DNA from: Euperipatoides rowelli
Taxonomy: Eukaryota > Onychophora > Udeonychophora > Euonychophora > Peripatopsidae
Assembly: GCA_003024985.2 (NCBI GenBank)
Contig: PXIH01S0000188.1
Reading direction: 5' to 3' (one strand)
DNA: 12,643 nt
Shown here: positions 1-9,300 of the stretch, one piece after another
Layout: each line of letters begins with the position of its first letter
How positions within the stretch are numbered: position 1 is the stretch's first letter
Made by a program: the position numbers and the translations under genes
Notes under the pieces: model-generated
The model's input: only the letters and a program-made list of their open reading frames with translations
Told to the model about the DNA's origin: nothing
Database searches by the model: none

Positions 1-210
1 AATAAATTGCTCCTTTTATTTATAATTGTTCCTTGCTGCCCCTTATTTATTTACTGTACACCCTGGTCTTTTCACCGATATCTCTCTGGATAGTGGATAT
101 TCCTATTCCACAAGTTATATTTTTTATATACACTATATATTTTTACTCAGTTCATAATCCAGGACAATATGCTAGGTGTATATTACTTATTTTTTAATGG
201 AATTATTTAC
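1..210 (-). other. WDR70 intron 6, partial
   Basis: AT-rich sequence following the exon 6 donor. I see no acceptor followed by WDR70-like coding sequence before the window edge, so the next exon lies outside. Confidence 0.7.
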
Positions 211-364
211 CTTTGTGTTAGCCATGTCTGCGATGTACTGATCACCTTTTACACATTCCAAACGTTCAAAACCATCTCTATCTAATACTTTGGCTTGAGC
301 ATTACCAGAAACAACGAGCACAGAATCTCCTGTAATGCTGTATTGTAATGCTTTGATCTGGTGG
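211..364 (-). CDS. WDR70: WDR70 exon 6 (second WD40 blade)
   Basis: A 154-nt exon after a short 101-bp intron, acceptor TTGATTAAAG|CCACC and donor ACAAAG|GTAAAT, phase 2 in and phase 0 out. It encodes CHQIKALQYS, GDSVLVVSGNAQAKVLDRDG and FERLECVKGDQYIADMANTK. This blade ends in LDRDG rather than a canonical WD, as in vertebrate WDR70. The acceptor has a poor pyrimidine tract, but the protein match on both sides fixes the boundary. Coding resumes beyond the left edge of the window. Confidence 0.95.
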
Positions 365-3300
365 CTTTAATCAACAAATAAAATCAGTTTATTAATTAAA
401 ACTGTTTTAATATAAAAATTTTAAACTTTTTGAATATTTACAATGTACTGTATAAAATTGCTTACCATTCACAAGGCTGAATAGTACGAAATGACTGCAA
501 AGACGTATCCATACCAGAAAAATCCCAAAATCTAATTTCAAAATCATAACCTCCGGTAATTAAGCGAGACCCTGATGGATCCAAAGTTAGAGCAGAAACC
601 TAAACGAGATTATAAATAATCAATGCATCTGTTTAGAATAAATAATAGAATACCAATACTTACTGTATTTTTATTTTTTTATTCAAAAGAAAAAAGGAAA
701 ATTTAGGCCTACATTGGAATAACAATAAGCATTTATAAATATAGTCTTTAATCTATATGGGTTCAGGACTATTTACATAGAGCTTTACATTAATGAAAAA
801 AAAAATATTATATGTTATATTTAAATTTTAAAAGGATAAAAATAATTAATGTTCAATATAATTCAAAAGTTTAGGAGTTGGTGTTTTCGGTATAGTGATA
901 AGTGTAGAAGTTTTTCATATTTCTGGCAAGTAAAAGAGATTAAATATAAATTTTTAATTGATTTTTTAGAGGGCTTGATGAGCATCAAATCTATCCATAA
1001 GAAGTACGGTATATTACTAGTGTTTTGGTATAAATGAATATCATTGATACAAAGTGATGTTTGAGTTTGCAAGATTTGAGAAAAAAAGTATAAATTTTAT
1101 GCAATAATTCTTCAGGGGTTTTATTTGGAAACAGAATATTATGAGTTACAGATAATTACTTGATCCAATTAATCCCTTGATTTGATTATAAATTATTTTA
1201 GAACCAATAGGATGGCAGGTAATGTTTCTTTGGAACCAATATTCTTTAGCACATTTAATTGTATTTTTTAAATTTTGATGTTAATTGTATTAGATTGTTC
1301 AAATAGGTCATTATTTTTTTTAACAATCTGAAGTCGGGTTTTTTTAGGGCATTATTGAACGAAATAGGTGATTTTTTCGTTAATTTTTTTTAACAATTGG
1401 AAAACATTCTAAATAAGTGTTATATATTACAGAGTGAAACTATTCAGATGCTTTGTTAATGTCAGTAAAAATGTAGATGTTAGACCAATTATAATTTTTT
1501 AATATAGAACTCATTGTTATGAAATTACATATTTTCTATTACAATTTATATTCTATGAGATAAATAAGTTTTTTTTTTTTGGTGGTTTAATTTGACATGG
1601 AACCATAAATATGATCACTGGATGATATTGGTGGTAAGATTTTAATTGTGTAATTGCACACTATATTTGTATAGCATTTATCAAGTATGCCATTTTTCCT
1701 GGGAGGATTTAGCGATTTGATTGAAAATAAATGATTTATTTCTTCAACAATAAATAATTTCAAATTATTAGCAAATGAATCTTGCAAAGGGTAATAAATA
1801 TCAATAAAAACAATCAATGCTATAATGTGTGGTAATAGATGTGGTCGTAACATTATAGAGAAAGCTTTAACATTAGGGTCTATGGCTGGATTAAAGCATT
1901 GAACAGAAATATTAACATATGCCATTATTCCACCTTCATGGTTTTTATCAAAACTTTTTTTTTAAATAATTGGAATAGTTATTAATTGAGAAGGCATTAA
2001 TTATGGCATCGGTCATACTGTACATGTTTCGAGATGAAAATAGCAATGTCTGGTTTGGATTCATGAATTGGATATTCTAATTCATCAAATTTATTTCATA
2101 TACAGTAGATCTGAGATTTGTGAAAAGGATCGAAGGAAAATCATAGTAATTATGTAGCGGTATTATTTTTACTAAATTATATCTCACTTTATTAGTTAAT
2201 TCATTCTTTTTTTTTTCCTTTTCTTATTGGTTCTATTAGAAATTATGGTTGTTATAACATTATTAATGTTAGTATTAGATAAAGTAGAATTATGTTAACA
2301 ATATTTACTGTATCACCTCTTTTGAGATTAGATTTTAATTTCTTAAAAAATTTATTTGTAATTGAATATTATGATTCAAATACCATTTTGATTTTAGAAA
2401 GTCCAAAGTATAATTATCGATTGGAAACATTAGGGCTTGTATTGATAGATTCCACATTACTGTTCAAATTGACGAGATAAGTAAAGTAATTCATTCTTGT
2501 TGAAATAAATAACGGTGGAAAAAATAGAAAAATTTGAGGATTCATTTGTAGACCATATTATATTTGTTAAAATAACTAAGAAAAACTGTAAAAAAAAAAA
2601 AAAAAATCAATAAGAAAAAAAATAGACGAACATGATTCACATAGGCAGTTAACATATGGCAACATTTTATAACAGAGGCACCAATAACTTGCAGTAATTG
2701 TTAGGCACATTATTAGTTGAATAAATTTTGATTTATTAATCCAGCCACCTTACTTTAAAAACTGTTAGCAAGTGCCATAAAATTATGTTAACACAAATTA
2801 TATTTTTGGAAACAAAAATTCATTGTAATGTGGATTCAATTTTTTAAATTTTTGTTAAAAGTAAAGACATTCTATTGTATTTCAATACAGTAATTTACTG
2901 TATAACAATAACAACATGATTAATGAATTTGAACATTGATAAAATGACTTCTTTAACCGACTATGTTTCATGAAGGGACAGTCCCTCAACAAGTCTTTTA
3001 AAAACACATGATTCAAGCCAAAATCCAATGCCTACATTCCAACCCATAAATGTTCATTTTGTGTAACTAATACCCAACATTGAGGTTTTGAACACAAATC
3101 AAATTGATCAGTGCATCATTTATACAGTTACCTGATAATTGATATTTCCTTTATTTTTCCATACCGGTACTCTAAAAAATATACATAAATAAAAAATATT
3201 GATAAACAGAAAAGACAAAACAGGCTGTTCATCTAAGTCTATAAATCTTTTTTTGGCTTCCGCATTAAATTGCAAAATCAAGTTTTTAGAAGACAAAAAT

Positions 3301-6300
3301 GACTAAATTGGTCTAAAAAAAAATCTTATATATAAATAAACCCTTCCTTCATAACTATCATTCTACAATTCTGTTTTCATGATAAGATGAAAGGAGTCTT
3401 TGAAAGTTAGAATGGAGATAGATATAATTAATATGCTGATAGATTTTCTCAAATCTCACATAGGAGGTGAACATTGTTGCTGATGCATAGGAAAAATTGT
3501 GCAAATCCCTATTCAGAGTACTCAAATGAAAATTTGATTGAAGCTAAAGATGTTTGCTGCTCGTGATAATTTTATGAGACTTGCATTTTTTTTATCAGTA
3601 CATCATAACGTTAATGATTTAATTTCTCCATTTATTTTTATAAAAATAATGAGAAAATCCAATAGAATATTCAAACAATGGGCTTTAGACTTATATGACA
3701 ACCAGCATAATTTCCCCTCCTCATGCCTATAGCTTGAGAAATCTTTGGGAGAAAGTGATCCAGTTATCTCAATTTGTATTTATTAATTCCTAACAAGAGA
3801 AGAAATAAGTAAATAGAATTGTTATAAAGTTGTACATAAGGTTTATATCATAAACTGAATTGATAAGGTACAATCTAAGAAGTTGTATAATGTTCTTCTT
3901 GATAATTGTATTGTAAATATAGGATCTATATAAATTTTGATTGTACAATTTTCTACAGTGTATATGTTTTCATTGATTTTAATTTGTATTAGTTTTAATT
4001 ATAGATAATGTATATTATGCTTTTATTAATATCCTAAATTTTGGGAAATGTGGTCAACTTATAGTCAACCAAATCCCCCCCCCCCTTTTTTTTCCCTTAT
4101 AGTTTTGTTCTAGTTTTATTCCACACAAAGTCTGTCAATTATAGCCTACTCTCAGTTTATAAACAACAAATTATGATTCAACAAACTATCACTTGGAGGA
4201 GCTGCAGTACCAACTACATCATCACTGAAGACTTCATCTACTTTACATATGACCTAAGCACAGTAATTACACCTACCAATCATCAAGGATTTATATGGCA
4301 ACCTAAACGCTCTAAGCAACAACAAGGTATATATATAGTCCAACACGAGCCAAATCGAGGAGCTGGGGACAAATTTTCCAGATCCACACGAGTAACATGT
4401 CCTAGCTAACCAGTGGAGATGATACGAATAAAATCTTTGTCATTTAATTACCAAGATAACTTTACATAAACCTAGGATTACCATGTTAACAGTCTCTTTT
4501 AAAGACTATTAACTTTGTACCATTTACTTTTTTCCCTCTTGTATTCTTTTTTAATAATTCCCTTATTTACCGAACCAAAACACTATCATATTCATTTATG
4601 AAAATTGTTTAATTAAAATATAAAGAGCTGCTACTGGACGGAAACCAATGTGAACTGTAATTTCAGTTCTCCAATAGGAAGAGGAGTTCAAACTTATTGG
4701 GATTTACAGTATATTAATTCTATATTACTGTTTATTTAAAGTTTTAATAAAATATTAATAAAAATGGTACATTTTTATTTTTTTAATATATTCTCATTTT
4801 TTTTTTTTACAAAAATACTCTTGCATATGGGATGAAATATGATAAACCTACATAAATCTATAACAATTCTTGAAGTCAACTAGAGTGTCTTGTGCGTACC
4901 GTAATAAAAAAAAAATACAAATTGTACCATAAAACAAAAAAGGTGGGGGTAATTAGCAACTAAAGCAAATGGTAGTCATCAGGGCGCCTTTTTTTTTTGC
5001 TATTTGTGGTGTCTATCAACTAGGGATAGGCGCTGATGGCACGGAATAGCTTGTTATTCTGTAATGAAGCAATGCTTGGTGACAGGGAATAATTAACTTA
5101 TTAACTGCCACAAGCGCCCTTTTTATGAGTTTTTCATCAGGTGGAGTGGTTGCTCCCCCTACATCACCCCTCAGAGCTTGGATATTTTTATTTTTTTTTC
5201 AAATAATGTACATTAAATACTTACAGTTCTATTACCATGCTCTAAAGCAATTTCATGACTGGCTGGAATTCTCTTGGCCAAGACCTACAACAAACAGGTA
5301 GAATATAAGAACAAAGACACAATACAGTAAATTATTTGCTGTACATTTTTTTTGCATTTGCTTATTTATTCAGTCAAATTATTCTCCATGTTAATCTAAT
5401 AAATGTTAAACAGAATCTTCTTGTTAGAAAATTAATGTGAAAGTCTAATACGCAAGAAGAAATGTCCTAATTGCATACATCACATGATCATTTTAATATT
5501 TACTCCAAATGTAATTAACAGCTAGACGAGCATTCTTATATTGGATATCAATTATATTTATTGTTAAATAATTGAATTTACTTGAAGTGTATTGTAAATG
5601 TTATTTTCAACATTGTCAATTTAGTTTTATTTAGCTAAAAGAATGTATTTCATTCATAAAATTTTCATATTTCATTTAAAAAGATGTTAAAATGTAAGTT
5701 TTATACAATGTTAAACAAGAATGTTTACATCATCTATGACATCATCTTAAAAACAAATCAAAGACAACACCAGGTGTTTCTTTGATTTGAGTTTAATGAT
5801 GAAATGCAGATGATGACGAAATCACTCTTTTTTTAACATTGTATAAAACTTAAATTTTAACACGTTTTTTTAAAATAAGAAATTTGATGAATTAAAAATC
5901 CATTCTTTTAGCAAAATCAAATTAAATCGACACAGTTGAAAATAGCATTGATAATACATTTAAAATTTTTTTTATTATTTTATGCAGCTAGTTAAATGTC
6001 TAAAACATGGACATATAAATTTTACAGCAAGTTAATCATGGAAAATTGTCTTTGATATATTATAGGGGGGGGTGTGTGTGTGTGTGTGTGTGTGTGTGTA
6101 TTACAAAGAATTTAAATTGCAATGGTAGGTCATATGAAGATATCAACTTTATTTTTAAGTATTAATTCCTAAAAACTTTTTTTAAAAAAAAAATACAAAA
6201 TATCCAGTATTTCAAGTTTTAATAACTTCAGCTGTATGTTTTTTTTGACTTCATATTGATGTGAAAAATTGTGGAAATGTTTTGAAAACTGTGTGCACAG

Positions 6301-9300
6301 TAGATGCCATCAAAATAGACTAAGTGCCATTTCTTAATTTTAAATTTTAATTCTTATTGCCAAATAATTTTTTTTTTTTTAAACTACTTTGAAGTCTGAT
6401 AAATTAAAAATAAAATTATTTATTTAAATTTCTTATAAAAAAATTTTGATTTTACAGTATCTTTGACTTCTCATTATACAGCTATAAAAAATTGTAATTA
6501 TCAAAAAAAAAAATGCTATTCTTTACTTTGTCCTCTTCATCATCACTATGGTTTGGTCTATCATCATCAGAGCCTTTTGATTCGATTCCCCATCCAGGGG
6601 GTAGAGGTGGACCAATAATATCCCCATCATCTGGAACCGATTTTGACCCTTCAGATGCATTTTCTAGATTCAAAGCAGCTGAAATAAATACCATTTAAAA
6701 AATCAGTTGTGGATAAATTTAAAACAATATAAATATGAAATAAATGATTAAAACTAATTGGTAGACTATACAAGACTTTTAATTAATTTTGTTTTTTAAA
6801 TAAAGAGCTTTGCCAAAATTATAAATACTGTACATGATGCTGAACAGTCTTCTATTAAGGTTACATTTTCAAATCTTTTATCATAAACTGCTTCCACATA
6901 CAGTATATAACAAGGATAACTTTCAAAACCTTTATTAAAAAGGGATTTTTTTTTCATGAATTGATGTTCTTTTTAAGAAATTTAATATTAAAAAGAAAGT
7001 CTAAAGAAAATAATCCTTGTCAAAAGTTCCAGCAGCCAATGAAAACAAACACCTACAGCAAACATATGTAAGAATGTGTGTGTGTGTGTGGGAGGGGGGG
7101 GGGGGGGTAGAATTTGACCTATTTTGTAATGTACGTTTTTTTTTTTTTTTTAAATGGATTAATTAATTATTTAAGTTATTTTAACTTTCTAATTTATTTC
7201 AAGATCTTTTTATTAAATAAATAAGCTTAAATTAGTTATTAAATTAGAAAATAAAAAAATTACTGTAGGCCTATAATGGTTTGTAAAATATTTTAGTTAT
7301 AGCATAAAATTTATCTGTTCATTCTTCAGGACCAGGAAATATAATTTTGTATCAATTGGTGGCACAGTGGGGACTCCTGAATCTTTGAGTAGGCTTGATA
7401 CAAAATTATGAAACATAAATAATATGTAAATAGTTTGTTAACTTAATGTATATTTAGTTTGAAATTTGCAAATAAATAAGTCCATTTATGAATTATAAAT
7501 AATTCATTATATAAAATTACATTTTGATTATTCAAATTAATTTACAGTATATTTTTCTCAAGTTTTATTTTATCTTTTTTTTAAAAAAAAAATTAATACG
7601 GTAGTATTACTGTAAATAGTAAAGCTGTTACATAAAAACAATATGCTAATAAATAAAATAATTAAGATTTCATTTACATTTTTATTTTAATTTGAAATTA
7701 AGATAATTCATTTGATGAACTTTACTCTCCATCCCCCCCCCCTGTCCCCTAGAGATTGTACAGCAAGTACCAACAGGTCTTAATATTATTTTCTCTTTCG
7801 CTCTGCATATTTATAGGCAAGAGTAATCTATTAAAAATTCAGTTTATGGTCTATGGTTAAAACCAGCATCAAGTTTTCTCAATAATAAACATCGTTGATT
7901 TATGTTTTTTTTTTTTTGTTTCTTTTTTTTTTAAATAACTTTGTCAAAATATTTTTAATAAGCGTGGTTGAACTATAATTAATTAAATTAATTAGTAGAA
8001 GTTATAAATAACTTTATTTCACAACAGATGAAGTAAATGAAATTTAGGAAAATAAGATTCTAGATATACTGTATAAGGACAAGTCCATATTGCTGAGAGG
8101 GATGAGGGTAGAAAGTTAGTTTATAGAAAGAGTATTATTATTATTATTTTAGCCATTTGATTTTATTTGCAACAATCTTTTTGTAAATAATCTAATAAAA
8201 TGTAACATTCATAAAATTCCCGTTCCTGATAAAAATTGTAATTGGTTACAACATTCAGTTCCTTTATTTTTTATGTAACTAGTTCCCTATCCGTTCCTAA
8301 AAAATGTAACGGATGTTTGTAACGCGTTTATGGCCGTTACCATCCAACTCTGAGTATACTGTATTTTGGGTTATTGTTGGGAAATGATTATTTGTAGACA
8401 TTTTAGCTTCAGCTAAAATGTCATATTTTAATTACTTGTACAACATTGTCTGTATTATTATTTTCACAATTATTATTAGATTATTATTATTGCATTATGC
8501 TTATCAGTGTACTGTTGCTGATTGAAGGTATGTAAGATGGCAGGATTGCATCTCCAATTTCGAGGTGCAATTCAGCGGTATTACACCTTATTAGGTACTT
8601 TTTTTTTTTCTTGATTCTTTAATAAAATTGACTTGCAAGGTATGAAAGTCTCTTTTTGGGGAAGAAGAGATGGCAAGGTAATTTGGTGCGGAATGAACAA
8701 AAAATTTTTAGTAAGCCATTTGTCCTCATTGTAATGTAACAGATCTTTTTATGATAATTTTTATGATTACCGATATTTAAAAATTATTTAAATTATTTTA
8801 TTTTAATGATTTTTGTCAAGATAATGAGATTAATTTGCTATCTAATTTTTATAAAAGATGTGCAAAGAACAATTAGGATTTTAAATAATTAAATTTATGT
8901 GAAACTTAAGTTAAAATATCAATAATAAATAATAGCAACCAAATAATAAATATAATAAATAATAATAAATAATAAATAATAGCAAGCGCCACTAACTTAG
9001 TGAATCTATTTGTTTTTATCTTCATATAAACACATTTCAAATAAACTATTTCAAACTCAATAAATGTTTAAATACTGTTCTTTATAAAAATTAGAAGAAA
9101 AAAAACAACATTTTTATCCCAGTCCTCTTACAGATGGATGGTGTCTTATTGATATTTCAGTTTGCAAATGGGACAATTGGGCCTATAACAGTCTTTTATG
9201 TGGGCTATGGGGGAATTGGGTTAAAATAAGTTTTGTAATAAAAAATAAAAAAAAACTTCAGCCGCACTAATTGAATATCTGCTGTTCTTTTTTTTTTCTC

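Larger units (their letters stand above)
600..5224 (-). other. WDR70 intron 4 (4.6 kb)
   Basis: A long AT-rich intron between exons 4 and 5. It contains a decayed LINE endonuclease region (1587-2125), an unexplained open stretch (4065-4409) and a GC-richer repeat-like block (about 4940-5180). The rest, including 600-1580, 2130-4060 and 4440-4930, is AT-rich with many homopolymer runs, such as poly-A at 2590-2606. I found no other WDR70-like coding in it. Confidence 0.8.
5285..6526 (-). other. WDR70 intron 3
   Basis: A 1.2-kb intron between exons 3 and 4, mostly filled by the large imperfect palindrome (about 5571-5973) and a GT microsatellite (6072-6099). The remaining sequence is AT-rich without recognisable coding. 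Confidence 0.8.

Noticed and set aside
863-1072. 69-codon minus-strand frame and overlapping 62-codon plus-strand frame
   Set aside because: Both are dominated by AT-driven residues (I, L, K, Y, F), have no family motif, and lie in intron sequence downstream of the LINE relic. They are not convincing as reverse transcriptase or as an exon.
2292-2480. 62-codon plus-strand frame
   Set aside because: It lies antisense to sequence just upstream of the LINE endonuclease relic, has no motif, and is a length expected by chance in AT-rich DNA.
2649-2790. Possible degenerate inverted repeat (GTTAACAT, ATTTTAT, GGCAC, CTTGC in mirrored order)
   Set aside because: Blocks are only 5-9 bp with unequal gaps, which is too weak to separate from chance in AT-rich sequence.
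3538-3732. 64-codon plus-strand frame
   Set aside because: The peptide is somewhat varied (for example KQWALDLYDN), but I recognise no family, splice context or upstream signal, so I did not call it.
6513-6698. 61-codon plus-strand frame
   Set aside because: It is the antisense shadow of WDR70 exon 3.
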